Positions 1 through 8,853 are shown, numbered from the stretch's first letter. The stretch is 64,000 nucleotides of DNA from DASYRM01 sp036004405 (GCA_036004405.1 DASYRM010000195.1:1-64000); one strand, 5' to 3'. A program made the numbers and translations. Notes: generated from the sequence alone by a model not told the origin.

Positions 1-1
1 A

Positions 2-256
2 GCGATTCTGATTCACCGCTCCGTCTATCGTTCAGGCGACTGGGTCGGCCGCATGCTCAATTGGCGGCCGGTGGTGCTCATCGGAACCATCAGCTATTCG
101 CTCTATTTGTGGCAACAGCTCTTTCTCAATAGAAAGTCAGATCTCTGGATCAACGCGTTTCCACAAAACGTTGTGGCGGCACTCGCGGCCGCGATGGCGT
201 CCTACCTTCTGCTGGAGAAACCACTTCTCAAGCTGCGACATCGCTTACGCGTCTAG
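2..256 (+). CDS. Acyltransferase family protein, C-terminal fragment (5' end outside window)
   Basis: The frame is open from the left edge, so this is only the last 84 residues of a longer membrane protein. A hydrophobic segment containing ISYSLYLWQQLF is followed by a second hydrophobic stretch and the ending LLEKPLLKLRHRL. The SYSLYLWQ motif followed by a final helix and a basic tail is typical of OafA/YrhL-type integral membrane O-acyltransferases (acyltransferase 3 family), which acetylate cell-surface polysaccharides. Its place just before exopolysaccharide synthesis genes fits that role. The catalytic N-terminal part is not visible, so substrate cannot be judged. Confidence 0.75.
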   Translation, partial: AILIHRSVYRSGDWVGRMLNWRPVVLIGTISYSLYLWQQLFLNRKSDLWINAFPQNVVAALAAAMASYLLLEKPLLKLRHRLRV

Positions 257-319
257 CACAGCCGACCTGCGTCCGTCGATACACGGGCGACACGGTCAAT
301 CGAGACACTTCGTTAAGAG

Positions 320-1759
320 ATGATTCGACTCCGCCACAAGATCCTCCTCCACGCGTTTCAGGTCCTCGACCAACTGATTCTCGTCACCGCCTTTCTTGGG
401 TGGTACCTCGCGTTGCCGGAACACGGTGAGCCGCGAAGTATCGGCGAACTGCTGCGACGAAATTTCGATGGTCAAGAGATCATGGGCATGGCGCTGCTGG
501 CCGCGGGGTGGTACAGCATCTTCGCGTCGTGCGTCCACTACCGGGGCAACCGCTTCACGACGCTCACCTCTCAGGCGTCGGAGTTGGTGAAGGCGAATAG
601 CCTTGCCACCTTTCTTCTCTTCGCCGTGCTCGCGACGTTCGGGCGACACGGGTTCGGTAATCCGCAGGTCGTCCTGTTCTGGGCGACGAGCATCGTCCTC
701 GGTCTCGGCACTCGGATCATGCTCAGGCACATGTTGATGCGCCTTCGCAGTTCGGGTAAGAACGGTCGTCACATCCTCTTTGTGGGTACGAATCAGAAGG
801 CCGTCGGCCTCGCTCGTAGTCTTGCGAAACGGCCTGAGCTGGGCTACCGAATCGAGGGTTTCCTGGCCGAAGCTCGCCCGACCGCGGCGACCACGGATGC
901 GCGTCTGGGCTGGCCCGTTCTGGGTACCACCGGTGACATGCGCAGAATCCTCGAGGACGGCGTCGTCGACGAGGTGATGATCTGCCTGCCCGTCGCCGAG
1001 CATTTCCTCCAAATCTACGAGCTGATCGGCCTGTGTCAGGAACGCGGGGTCGTCGTCCGCATCCGCCCCGAAATCTTCGACGTCAAGGTCCTGTCGAAGT
1101 CGCAGGTGGAGCTTTTCGAAGGGGAGTACATCGTCACGTTCTTCCGCGAGAATCTGCTGGGTCAGCTGCTGGTGAAGCGTCTGCTCGACATGATAGTGGC
1201 AGCGGCGCTTCTTGTTGCGCTCAGCCCGCTGCTGCTGCTCGTCGCCATCCTGATCAAGCTTGATAGTCCCGGGCCGATCCTGTTCGTCCAGGAGCGGATC
1301 GGCATGAACAAGCGCCGCTTCAAGCTGCTGAAGTTTCGATCGATGGTCGCAGATGCCGAGGCCAAAAGAGCCGCGCTGCAGACGCTCAACGAAATGGAAG
1401 GGCCGGTGTTCAAGATCACCAACGATCCGCGAACGACTCGCATCGGACGAGTGCTCCGACACACCAGCATCGATGAGTTGCCGCAATTGCTCAACGTTCT
1501 GAAAGGGGACATGAGTCTGGTTGGTCCTCGACCGCCTCTGCCGTCCGAGGTCGATCAATACGAGTGGGCCAACAGGAAGCGCATTTCCATCATGCCTGGC
1601 ATTACGTGCCTGTGGCAGATCAGTGGCCGCAACGATCTGTCGTTCGAGGAGTGGATGGAGCTCGACCGCCGCTATATCGAAACCTGGTCACTCTGGCTTG
1701 ACATCACGATCCTTCTCAAGACAATTCCCGTCGTCATATTAGGTAAAGGCGCCCGATGA
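320..1759 (+). CDS. Exopolysaccharide biosynthesis polyprenyl glycosylphosphotransferase
   Basis: This 479-residue protein should transfer the first sugar-1-phosphate onto undecaprenyl phosphate at the cytoplasmic membrane, starting repeat-unit assembly. The N-terminal third has several membrane segments, the middle is a Rossmann-like region (HILFVGTNQKAVGLARSL), and the C-terminal 200 residues are the bacterial sugar transferase domain: a hydrophobic hairpin after KRLLDMIVA, then PGPILFVQERIG, FKLLKFRSM, TSIDELPQLLNVLKGDMSLVG and RPPLPSEV. Length and order match the WcaJ/PssY group. The gene overlaps the next by four bases (ATGA), indicating co-translation. The initiating sugar cannot be read from sequence. 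Confidence 0.92.
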   Translation: MIRLRHKILLHAFQVLDQLILVTAFLGWYLALPEHGEPRSIGELLRRNFDGQEIMGMALLAAGWYSIFASCVHYRGNRFTTLTSQASELVKANSLATFLLFAVLATFGRHGFGNPQVVLFWATSIVLGLGTRIMLRHMLMRLRSSGKNGRHILFVGTNQKAVGLARSLAKRPELGYRIEGFLAEARPTAATTDARLGWPVLGTTGDMRRILEDGVVDEVMICLPVAEHFLQIYELIGLCQERGVVVRIRPEIFDVKVLSKSQVELFEGEYIVTFFRENLLGQLLVKRLLDMIVAAALLVALSPLLLLVAILIKLDSPGPILFVQERIGMNKRRFKLLKFRSMVADAEAKRAALQTLNEMEGPVFKITNDPRTTRIGRVLRHTSIDELPQLLNVLKGDMSLVGPRPPLPSEVDQYEWANRKRISIMPGITCLWQISGRNDLSFEEWMELDRRYIETWSLWLDITILLKTIPVVILGKGAR

Positions 1760-2505
1760 TGATTGTGCACAGACGCGTCGATTTCCTTGGGTGCCCGCTC
1801 GATCTCTATACCAGTAATGCCCTAATCTCTGAGTTGGACGCCGAGATCACGCGAAAAGCGGGGCCGCGCGTGATCCACTTCGTCAACGGCAACAAGATCG
1901 CCAAGGCGAGTGAGGACCTCACCATGCGCGACATCTTGTGGCGAGGCGACTATGTGCTGGCCGACGGTCAGCCCTTGCTGCCGATGGCGCGGATGCTTGG
2001 CATTCGGATACCCGAACGCATCGACGGCATCGGCCTGATGCACAGCTTGCTCGGGTTGGCGAGCGACAAGCAGTACGGCGTCTATCTGCTTGGCGGACGG
2101 CAAGAGATTCTCGACAAGTGCGTCGAAGTCATCGGTGAGCGATATCCGGGAGTGCGACTGGTCGGAAGCCGAAACGGCTATTTCGCGACCGGCGACCTGG
2201 CGGGCATGGCGGCCAAGATCAACCACGCTCGCCCCGACATTCTCTTCATCGGAATCGGTTCGCCCATTAAGGAGCAATTGGCCGACGAGTGGAGGGCCGA
2301 GCTGAACGCTACCGTCATTCAAGGCGTCGGCGGCAGCTTCGACGTCCTGGCCGGGCTGGTGTCACGAGCCCCGGAGTGGATGCAGCGTCTGGGGCTCGAA
2401 TGGTTGTATCGCGTGATACAGGAACCGCGCAGGATGTTCTGGCGGTATGCCAAGACCAATACGCAGTGCTTGTGGATTTTTGCGCGCGCCCTCGCTGGCG
2501 TGTAG
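1756..2505 (+). CDS. WecB/TagA/CpsF family glycosyltransferase
   Basis: This 249-residue protein matches the WecB/TagA/CpsF family, which adds the second sugar (ManNAcA- or ManNAc-type in known members) to the lipid-linked intermediate. Family signs are VNGNKIAKA near residue 35, YVLADGQPLLPMARMLG near 65, YLLGGRQEILDK near 112 and GIGSPIKEQLADEW near 170, ending in a basic region containing GLEWLYRVIQEPRR. It overlaps the glycosylphosphotransferase by ATGA, with a second in-frame ATG three bases later. The pair probably performs the first two steps of repeat-unit synthesis. Base composition is less GC-rich than genes after 10 kb. Confidence 0.9.
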   Translation: MMIVHRRVDFLGCPLDLYTSNALISELDAEITRKAGPRVIHFVNGNKIAKASEDLTMRDILWRGDYVLADGQPLLPMARMLGIRIPERIDGIGLMHSLLGLASDKQYGVYLLGGRQEILDKCVEVIGERYPGVRLVGSRNGYFATGDLAGMAAKINHARPDILFIGIGSPIKEQLADEWRAELNATVIQGVGGSFDVLAGLVSRAPEWMQRLGLEWLYRVIQEPRRMFWRYAKTNTQCLWIFARALAGV

Positions 2506-2509
2506 CGGG

Positions 2510-2535
2510 GCAGAGGCAATTACGACGCCTTCTGC
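2510..2535. terminator. Imperfect hairpin at convergent junction
   Basis: The short space between the convergent wecB-like gene and the YdjM-TPR gene contains GCAGAGGC and GCCTTCTGC, able to pair with one bulged base around a 9-nt loop. There is no T-run on either side, so it is not a textbook intrinsic terminator. It is listed as a weak candidate for bidirectional transcription end. Confidence 0.25.
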
Positions 2536-2569
2536 GGGTGCATTGGAGAGGCTGGTTGGAGCGACTCGC

Positions 2570-3544
2570 TCACGGGACTGCGTAGAGAGCTCGTTCGACG
2601 CGATGCATGACGGCGCGAAAATCGGGATTGCCGGAGAAACGTCTCCTCAGTTCTTCCACGTAGGGTTGAGCACGAGACCTTCGTCCGGCGGGCGTACCCT
2701 GCGAAGCGTAGTACTCGGCAAGGGCGGCGACGGCCCAGAAGTTCTCTGGCTCGTTCTTGTAGGCACGCTGATAAAGAAACTCGGCGCGGGTGCTGTTGCC
2801 GAGCCCCTCGTAGGCCTCGCCGCGGATGATGTCGGCCCGGCCGCGGCTCGTGGCGGGCCATCGGTCGGCGACGTCGGCCGCCTTCAACGCTTCGACAAAA
2901 TGTCTTGACCGCAACAGCTGCTCGGCGAGGACCATCTGAACCTGTCGGCGACCGCGCATGTGCTGAATCGTGACGGCCGACAGGAGGAGAACGGCCACGA
3001 GCACGCGGCTGGCCCACACCATCCAGTGAGAAGGTCGAGGCAGGTCTCGTACGGCGCCGCGACGGCGGTTGGACAGGCGCCAGGCCTCGTACGCTGCGAA
3101 AGGCAGTCCGAAGATCAGAAGCTCGGTGGACAGCTGGTCTGGCAGCATGAGCCATCCAGCATTGATCGTTCGCGTCGAGAGCGGCCACAGCGGCTGCCGG
3201 TCAGAAGCCTGTAGCAGATCCATCAGATTGTGAATCTGAATCAACGCCACCGCGAGCGCGCCGAGCATGCGCGTTGATCCTCGACTCAATCGCGCCCAGC
3301 CGACACCAATCAGCAGACCCATTGGCAAGCCCATGAGCATCGAGTGCCCAAAAGACTTTGCAGACCTGAGCCCGAGCCAGAGACCGACTTCTGTCACTAC
3401 ATCGGGCAAGTACGCCAGTGTGACGAGCGCCGGCATCCAGATCCACCGCGCCTGTACTCCCGGCGCCTGGAGGTTGCGGCGGCTTCCTGGCTCAAACTCC
3501 TGGGCAGTAATGATTCCAACGAAAGCGTGACCGATAACTGGCAT
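2570..3544 (-). CDS. YdjM-like metal-dependent hydrolase/membrane protein fused to a TPR-like tail
   Basis: The 324-residue product starts with MPVIGHAFVG and carries His/Asp motifs resembling the YdjM (LexA-regulated inner-membrane metal-dependent hydrolase) family: GHAF near residue 5, YLPDVVTE near 45, GHSMLMGLP near 67 and IHNLMDLL near 104, spread between membrane helices. A further helix lies near 180-200. The C-terminal 120 residues are soluble and look like TPR repeats (ALKAADVADRWPATSRGRAD, AYEGLGNSTRAEFLYQRAY). Membrane hydrolases of this type often accompany exosortase/polysaccharide loci, and this gene is divergent from the exosortase. The substrate is unknown. Confidence 0.65.
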   Translation of the reverse strand: MPVIGHAFVGIITAQEFEPGSRRNLQAPGVQARWIWMPALVTLAYLPDVVTEVGLWLGLRSAKSFGHSMLMGLPMGLLIGVGWARLSRGSTRMLGALAVALIQIHNLMDLLQASDRQPLWPLSTRTINAGWLMLPDQLSTELLIFGLPFAAYEAWRLSNRRRGAVRDLPRPSHWMVWASRVLVAVLLLSAVTIQHMRGRRQVQMVLAEQLLRSRHFVEALKAADVADRWPATSRGRADIIRGEAYEGLGNSTRAEFLYQRAYKNEPENFWAVAALAEYYASQGTPAGRRSRAQPYVEELRRRFSGNPDFRAVMHRVERALYAVP

Positions 3545-3644
3545 TACTCAACGATGCGACGTGGTGCGACTCGGTGCCGGTACGACCCGCATCGTACAAC
3601 GGTGCCGCGCATCTGATTCCATGGAATTCAAAAGGAGTGGAACG

Positions 3645-4550
3645 TTGACCAGCCGGCTATCCGAGCTGCGTACGAGCTCATGGTCGGCGTGGGGAAGCCT
3701 GTCACGCCCGGAGCGAAAGCGAGTGGGCGGGTTTATCGCCTACGTTCTGCTGAGTATGCTGCTCTTCTCGTCCCCGCTGCTCCGGCTGCTCCGGCACGCG
3801 GCGCAGAACGAACTGCATTCTCACATTCCGCTGGTGCCAGTGATCGTGGCCTATCTGCTGTATCTGGGGCGGCCGCGTCCGGCGGCGTCGTACCAAAGTT
3901 CGACCGGCGGCGCCGTGCTGCTGGCCGGCATTGCCCTCGCGGCGCTGGCCGCTGCTGCATTCGGCCGTGGATCGCTGAGTCCGAACGATGACCTGGCGCT
4001 GACGGCGCTTGCGTTCGTCAGTGTTATCGCCGCGGGAGGCTTCCTCTTCCTGGGGGCGAAATGGATGTGGGCGACGGCCTTTCCCATGGCGTTTCTGATC
4101 TTCATGGTGCCGATGCCAGACAGGATGGCGGTCTGGTTCGAGAATGCGTCGATGCTGGCCTCGGCTGACGTGTCGGCGTGGCTCATCAAGGTGAGCGGCA
4201 CGCCAAACTTGCGAGACGGCACGCTGTTTCAGCTTCCTGGCGTAACGATCAGGGTGGCGCAGGAGTGTAGTGGTATCCGATCCAGCTGGGTGCTCTTCAT
4301 CACCAGCCTGCTGATTTCGAACATGTTCTTGAAGTCTCCCTGGCGGCGGCTCGCGTTGGTGGCCTTCGTGATTCCCCTGGGTGTCGTGCGCAACGGATTC
4401 CGAATTCTTGTCATTGCACTGCTCTGCGTGCACGTCGGTCCACAGATGATCGACAGCCCCATTCATCATCAGGGTGGACCTCTGTTCTTCGGGCTGTCGC
4501 TGGGACCGCTGTTTCTGCTTTCGTGGTGGCTGCGGCGACAGGATCAGTGA
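3645..4550 (+). CDS. Exosortase (XrtC-like, VPDSG-type tails likely substrates)
   Basis: Exosortases are multi-pass membrane transpeptidase-like enzymes that recognise C-terminal PEP-CTERM-type tails. The three signature elements are present: Cys at about 208 in AQECSGIRSS, Arg at about 253 in RNGFRI, and His at 274/275 in SPIHHQGGP, all among hydrophobic helices. I chose the TTG at 3645 because an AAAGGAG Shine-Dalgarno lies seven bases upstream; ATG codons at 3621 and 3561 are in-frame alternatives without such a site. No EpsI domain is fused. Two nearby exported proteins end in TPDGGST tails, so an XrtC/VPDSG-type pairing is likely, but the subtype is inferred. Confidence 0.88.
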   Translation: MTSRLSELRTSSWSAWGSLSRPERKRVGGFIAYVLLSMLLFSSPLLRLLRHAAQNELHSHIPLVPVIVAYLLYLGRPRPAASYQSSTGGAVLLAGIALAALAAAAFGRGSLSPNDDLALTALAFVSVIAAGGFLFLGAKWMWATAFPMAFLIFMVPMPDRMAVWFENASMLASADVSAWLIKVSGTPNLRDGTLFQLPGVTIRVAQECSGIRSSWVLFITSLLISNMFLKSPWRRLALVAFVIPLGVVRNGFRILVIALLCVHVGPQMIDSPIHHQGGPLFFGLSLGPLFLLSWWLRRQDQ

Positions 4551-6655
4551 CTCTCTTCATGTGGCTCCCGTTTGCGGCTGCGCTTGTCAGCCTGCTCCTG
4601 GCTCTGGCCGGCGTGCTTCGCCGAAGGTCGTCTGTTGCCACATGGTTCTTTGCAGCCGGAATGACGACTCTTGGCATTGACAGCCTATTCACGGGTCTCA
4701 GTCTTCGCGCCAGCCAGACAGACGCTGTTGCTTTCTGGCTGACGCGCGGTTTCATCGTCAAGGCCTTCATACCGTTCGGATGGCTGTGCTTCAGCCTGAC
4801 CTATTCACGGGGCGACTACCGGCAGTTCCTGGCACGATGGAGGATTCCGCTGGCAGCGTTCGCTGTGCTCCCGGTCGTCGTGTGGTTTGTGGGTCCGACC
4901 GGACTGCTTCGAGTGGTGCCGCTCGAGGCGCCGGAGGGAGCGCCGGCACTGCAGTTCGGGCTGATGGGCAAAGCCTTGAGTGGTGCCCTTCTCATCGCAT
5001 CGGTGCTGATTCTGACGAATCTAGAGCAGACATTCCGCGCGGCAGTGGGCACGACGCGCTGGCGAATGAAGTTCGTCTTCGTGGCCCTCGCCGTGATCTT
5101 TGGCGCCAGGATCTACGTGCACAGTCAGGCCATCCTCTTCTCGGCGCCGGACTTGGCGCTCGCGGGAATCGAGTCGGCATCGCTGCTGATCGGTTGCGTG
5201 TTCCTGGCGATGGCATATCTGCGCGCAGGCTGGGCCGAAATCGACGTGTATCCCTCGCTGGCCGTACTGCGTTCGTCCATGACGGCGCTGATCGTCGGCG
5301 GATACCTCTTCATAGTCGGCGTGCTGGCGCAGGCAGTGACGCGTTTCGGCGGCGCCGAGCTCTTTCAGTTTCAGGCCGTCGTCGTGCTGTTGGGGATGGC
5401 TGGCCTGGCGCTGCTGTTGCTGTCTGATCGTGTTCGCCAGCGCGTTCAGAGGTTCACCGCCCGTCATTTCAGGCGAGCGCAGCACGACTCGGTCCGAATC
5501 TGGACGCTGCTCTCCCAACGCCTCGCCAATGTGCGCGACGAGACCGGCCTCGGTGAGATTTCGGTACGCTTGATCTCGGAAACCTTTGACGCTCTTTCAG
5601 TGACTCTCTGGCTGCACGATGCGGACCAGGGCCAGATCAAGCCGAGTGCGTCGACGGCGCCCCCACGTGGCGACGGCGACCACGTGGCCTTGGAAATCAC
5701 CTCACCCTCGATCGAAACTGCGTTGCGAGCCAAGTCATCGCCTTTTGATCTCGATGAGGTCAACGAGCCCTGGGCCAATGCGCTGCGCCGGATGAATCCC
5801 TCGACGTTTCCAAACGGCGGTCATCGATGGTGCGTGTCATTGCGCGCAGCCGAACAAAGCCTTGGTGCTCTCGTGCTGGCGGACCGAGTAAACGGCGTCG
5901 AGTACACCCAAGAGGAAATCGCGCTGCTCCAATGTATTGGCGATCAGGTCACCTCGGTGCTGCTGAATTTGCGTCTCGCCAACGAGGTGGTGAGGTCAAG
6001 GGAGCTGGAGGCGTTCCGCACGATGTCGGCGTTCTTCGTCCACGATCTCAAGAACGTCACCGCTTCGTTGAATCTCATGCTGAAGAACCTGCCGGTGCAC
6101 TTCGATGATCCGGCATTCCGCGCCGACGCGTTGCGCGGTGTCGGCAATACGGCACGGCGAATCGACGACCTGATTGCCCGCTTGAGCACCCTGCGGCGAC
6201 AGCCACAGCTGACCCTCGAGGAAGCGGACCTGAATCAGCTCGTGAGTGAAGCACTCGACCGCATCGGGATGATGCCCAACATAGAGGTGACCAGGACGCT
6301 GTGTCCGCTCCCCTGCATGCTGGCTGATCGCGAACAGATCCAGAGCGTCGTAACGAACCTGGTACTCAACGCGCGAGACGCGCTCGACGCCGGCGGTACC
6401 ATTCAGGTGCGAACCGCATGTCGGCTCGGCCGCATCGAGCTGTCGGTCGTCGACGATGGCTGCGGCATGAGTCCGGCATTTCTCAAAGAGTCCTTGTTCC
6501 GGCCGTTTCAAAGCACCAAGGCCAAAGGACTCGGCATTGGTCTGTTTCAGTCCCGCGCGATTGTTCACGCCCACGGCGGCAGCGTGCAGGTCGAGAGCGA
6601 ATCCGGCGAGGGCACCACGTTTCAGGTGAGCTTTCCGGCGAAGGTTGGGCAATGA
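4523..6655 (+). CDS. prsK: PEP-CTERM system sensor histidine kinase PrsK
   Basis: This membrane histidine kinase is the sensor of the PEP-CTERM two-component pair. Residues 1-300 contain about eight hydrophobic helices, 330-480 form a GAF-like region, the H-box FFVHDLKN puts the phospho-acceptor at about His507, and the ATPase domain shows NLVLNARDALDAGG, DDGCGMS and GLGIGLFQSRAI. The 710-residue length and layout match PrsK. It starts at GTG 4523 overlapping the exosortase (ATG 4559 is also possible) and overlaps the regulator gene by ATGA, so the three genes are one operon. The signal sensed is unknown. Confidence 0.92.
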   Translation: MVAAATGSVTLFMWLPFAAALVSLLLALAGVLRRRSSVATWFFAAGMTTLGIDSLFTGLSLRASQTDAVAFWLTRGFIVKAFIPFGWLCFSLTYSRGDYRQFLARWRIPLAAFAVLPVVVWFVGPTGLLRVVPLEAPEGAPALQFGLMGKALSGALLIASVLILTNLEQTFRAAVGTTRWRMKFVFVALAVIFGARIYVHSQAILFSAPDLALAGIESASLLIGCVFLAMAYLRAGWAEIDVYPSLAVLRSSMTALIVGGYLFIVGVLAQAVTRFGGAELFQFQAVVVLLGMAGLALLLLSDRVRQRVQRFTARHFRRAQHDSVRIWTLLSQRLANVRDETGLGEISVRLISETFDALSVTLWLHDADQGQIKPSASTAPPRGDGDHVALEITSPSIETALRAKSSPFDLDEVNEPWANALRRMNPSTFPNGGHRWCVSLRAAEQSLGALVLADRVNGVEYTQEEIALLQCIGDQVTSVLLNLRLANEVVRSRELEAFRTMSAFFVHDLKNVTASLNLMLKNLPVHFDDPAFRADALRGVGNTARRIDDLIARLSTLRRQPQLTLEEADLNQLVSEALDRIGMMPNIEVTRTLCPLPCMLADREQIQSVVTNLVLNARDALDAGGTIQVRTACRLGRIELSVVDDGCGMSPAFLKESLFRPFQSTKAKGLGIGLFQSRAIVHAHGGSVQVESESGEGTTFQVSFPAKVGQ

Positions 6656-8016
6656 CGAAATCACGGCTGCTCATCGTGGACGATGACGAGGACATTCGCA
6701 CCCAGATGAAGTGGGCACTGGTGCAGGACTACGAGGTCTTCCAGGCAGGGGACCGGGTGGAGGCCCTCGCGGCCTTCACGACCGACCGCCCCATTGTGAC
6801 ATTGCTCGACCTTGGGCTTCCGCCACGCCCGAACGAACCGGCAGAAGGGCTGTTGGCCCTGTCGGAGCTCCTTGCCGTGGATCCACTGGCGAAGGTCATC
6901 GTCATCTCGGGGCAGGGCGACAAGGACAATGCTCTACACGCCGTCGGTGCCGGTGCCTACGACTTCTTGTGCAAGCCAGTTGACATGGACGAGCTGAGGC
7001 TCGTGTTGCGGCGGTGCGTGTACGTGGCGGAACTCGAGCAGGAATACCAGGCCCTCCAGGCGAGCGCCCGGCCGGATGTATTCGAGGAAATGCTCGGCAC
7101 GAGTCCGCCGATGCAGGGCGTGTTCACCTTCATCCGGAAGGTTGCGCCCACGAGCGCGCCTGTCCTGATCCTCGGCGAGAGTGGCACTGGCAAAGAGATG
7201 GTGGCGCGCGCGCTCCACCGCCGCAGCCCTCACAAGGGCGGGCCCTTTGTCGCCATCAATTGCAGCGCCATCCCCGAGGGGCTGCTGGAAAGTGAGCTCT
7301 TTGGCCACGAACGAGGGGCCTTCACAGGCGCGCACGCACTGCGCAAGGGGCACATCGAAACCGCTGCCGGCGGTACGCTTTTCCTCGACGAGATCGGAGA
7401 GCTCCCAGCTCCGGTGCAGGTGAAACTTCTTCGTTTTCTGCAGGAGAAGCGTTTTCAGCGTGTTGGCGGGCGGCAGGAGATTCACAGCGACACGCGTGTC
7501 GTCGCAGCGACGAGCGTGAACCTGCAGGAGTCGGTGGCGAGCGGTACTTTCCGCGAGGATCTCTACTTCCGCCTGGCCGTCGTGATCGTCAAGGTGCCGC
7601 CGCTGCGAGATCGAGGCGAAGACATCGGCCTGGTGGCAAAGGACTTCGTGCATCGCTACGGCATGCAGCATGGCAAGCGCAGCATGACCTTTGCGCCCGA
7701 CGCGCTACGCGCATTGAGCCTCTACCGCTGGCCAGGCAACGTCCGCGAACTGCAGAATCGCGTGCAGCGCGCCGTGATCATGGCCGACGGCAAACGCGTG
7801 ACCGCAGCGGACCTCGAACTGACCGACGTCCTGAGCGAGACGGCGCCGCAGACGCTGCGGGAGGCGCGGCAGAATGCCGAGCGTGAGATCGTTGAGGAGG
7901 TGCTGCGGCGTCACCGCGGCAAGATCACGTCTGCCGCGGTCGAACTGGGGATCAGCCGGCCGACTCTCTACGAACTGATGGAAAAACTGGGAATCGCGGC
8001 CAAGCCGATCGGCTAG
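6652..8016 (+). CDS. prsR: PEP-CTERM-box sigma-54-dependent response regulator PrsR
   Basis: This 454-residue NtrC-type activator has a receiver domain (LLIVDDDEDIR; phospho-acceptor Asp at about 53 in LLDLGLPP), an AAA+ domain with Walker A GESGTGKE (about 174) and the sigma-54 contact loop GAFTGA (about 222), and a Fis-type helix-turn-helix at the end (SAAVELGISRPTLYELMEKL). The start at 6652 overlaps the kinase stop. The intact GAFTGA loop predicts activation of sigma-54 promoters, and such a promoter lies upstream of the VPDSG-tail gene ending at 8854. The stop codon interleaves with that of a convergent gene. Confidence 0.95.
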   Translation: MTKSRLLIVDDDEDIRTQMKWALVQDYEVFQAGDRVEALAAFTTDRPIVTLLDLGLPPRPNEPAEGLLALSELLAVDPLAKVIVISGQGDKDNALHAVGAGAYDFLCKPVDMDELRLVLRRCVYVAELEQEYQALQASARPDVFEEMLGTSPPMQGVFTFIRKVAPTSAPVLILGESGTGKEMVARALHRRSPHKGGPFVAINCSAIPEGLLESELFGHERGAFTGAHALRKGHIETAAGGTLFLDEIGELPAPVQVKLLRFLQEKRFQRVGGRQEIHSDTRVVAATSVNLQESVASGTFREDLYFRLAVVIVKVPPLRDRGEDIGLVAKDFVHRYGMQHGKRSMTFAPDALRALSLYRWPGNVRELQNRVQRAVIMADGKRVTAADLELTDVLSETAPQTLREARQNAEREIVEEVLRRHRGKITSAAVELGISRPTLYELMEKLGIAAKPIG

Positions 8017-8618
8017 CTCTTACGCAGCTTCCGCGCAGCCATGGAGATGGCTACGAGCGCGGAACCGAGTAGCGTGAGCGTAGAGCCGCCGTCTGGAGTC
8101 GGAAGCTCGATGCGCGCGACCGCCCACTGCCGATTTGGTGTCCCAGTGCGCTGCAGATCCTGACTCGCCCAGATGCCGTCTGGGTCCCACTGGCTAAACG
8201 TCGATACAAAAGAAAACGTGCCCAAGGGGTATGCTCCGGCCGAGGAGAGAGTCGTATTGCTCGTGTACGTGAACGAGACATTCATCCCCGTTGCACCGTC
8301 CACGGGACTCTGTCCGACCGGAGTTTTGCCAATCAGCGACTCGGACGCCGTCCAGCGGCCCACAGGGAGCGCGGAAGCGGCTGAGGCTGAACCGGCTACG
8401 TAGCCCCGTATGTCGTAGAACGTAAAGAACTCATCGGTCGCCACGAGGTCAGCATCCACGCGCCCGTTTGTCAAGGACGCTTGGTAGTCCCAACGGAAAA
8501 GACCGCCTCCGATGTCCGTCACGCCAATGAAAGTCGGCGTGATGGTGTTGGCGCCAGCCGACACAGCACAGAATCCGAGTACCGCTGCGGCGACCAGAAG
8601 GCTTCTTCCGAACTTCAT
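8013..8618 (-). CDS. Secreted protein with VPDSG-like CTERM sorting tail
   Basis: The 201-residue product has a signal peptide (MKFGRSLLVAAAVLGF, cleavage near SAGA) and a C-terminal sorting tail: TPDGGSTLTLLGSAL, a hydrophobic helix, then AARKLRKS. The start at 8618 is supported by GGAG seven bases upstream and by the signal peptide. The middle has no domain I recognise; it is rich in Thr/Ser and has no cysteine after the signal peptide. The tail should be read by the exosortase encoded upstream. The final codons overlap prsR convergently within a shared CTAG, leaving no space for a terminator. Confidence 0.82.
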   Translation of the reverse strand: MKFGRSLLVAAAVLGFCAVSAGANTITPTFIGVTDIGGGLFRWDYQASLTNGRVDADLVATDEFFTFYDIRGYVAGSASAASALPVGRWTASESLIGKTPVGQSPVDGATGMNVSFTYTSNTTLSSAGAYPLGTFSFVSTFSQWDPDGIWASQDLQRTGTPNRQWAVARIELPTPDGGSTLTLLGSALVAISMAARKLRKS

Positions 8619-8651
8619 AATCGGCTCCGGAGGTAACACGAGAACGTACTA

Positions 8652-8667
8652 AGCATGCAGCAGACCA
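8652..8667 (-). promoter_or_regulatory. Weak sigma-54-like promoter candidate
   Basis: On the minus strand, TGG, then nine bases, then TGCT gives the GG-N10-GC spacing required by sigma-54, at a suitable distance (about 35 bases) from the start codon of the sorting-tail protein at 8618. The -24 element (TGGTCT) agrees poorly with TGGCAC, so spacing rather than sequence is the main support. Confidence 0.3.
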
Positions 8668-8803
8668 ACCTCAGCCTGTTGCTTGAGTGTCTATAACAAT
8701 CCTATTAGCAACGGTTTAGAGTGATGCTTGCTCGAGCCGATCACGCCTTGACGCGGCTGGTTGTAAAGATCTCCGACGCTGGGAGACTTGGGCCTAGAAA
8801 TGA

Positions 8804-8835
8804 AAACGGCGCGAAGCCGAGGCCTCGCGCCGTTT
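8804..8835 (-). terminator. Strong hairpin terminator, possibly bidirectional
   Basis: An 11-bp perfect stem (AAACGGCGCGA with TCGCGCCGTTT) encloses a 10-nt loop, 19 bases after the stop of the gene ending at 8854. On the minus strand the stem ends in a T-rich stretch (TTTTCATTTCT), giving a good Rho-independent terminator. The plus-strand tail TTTCTTTATG is also T-rich. Confidence 0.85.
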
Positions 8836-8853
8836 CTTTATGACTCGTAGCGC

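Noticed and set aside
3561..3644. Upstream start codons of the exosortase gene (3561, 3621)
   Set aside because: Neither has a ribosome site, while TTG 3645 has AAAGGAG at seven bases; they remain possible alternatives.
6418..6651. N-terminal extension of PrsR
   Set aside because: It lies inside prsK; the receiver domain starts at 6652 with the usual four-base overlap.
8678..8712. GTTGCT...AGCAAC inverted repeat upstream of the VPDSG-like gene
   Set aside because: Only six pairs with a 23-base spacer and no similarity to the dyad at 9565; likely chance.
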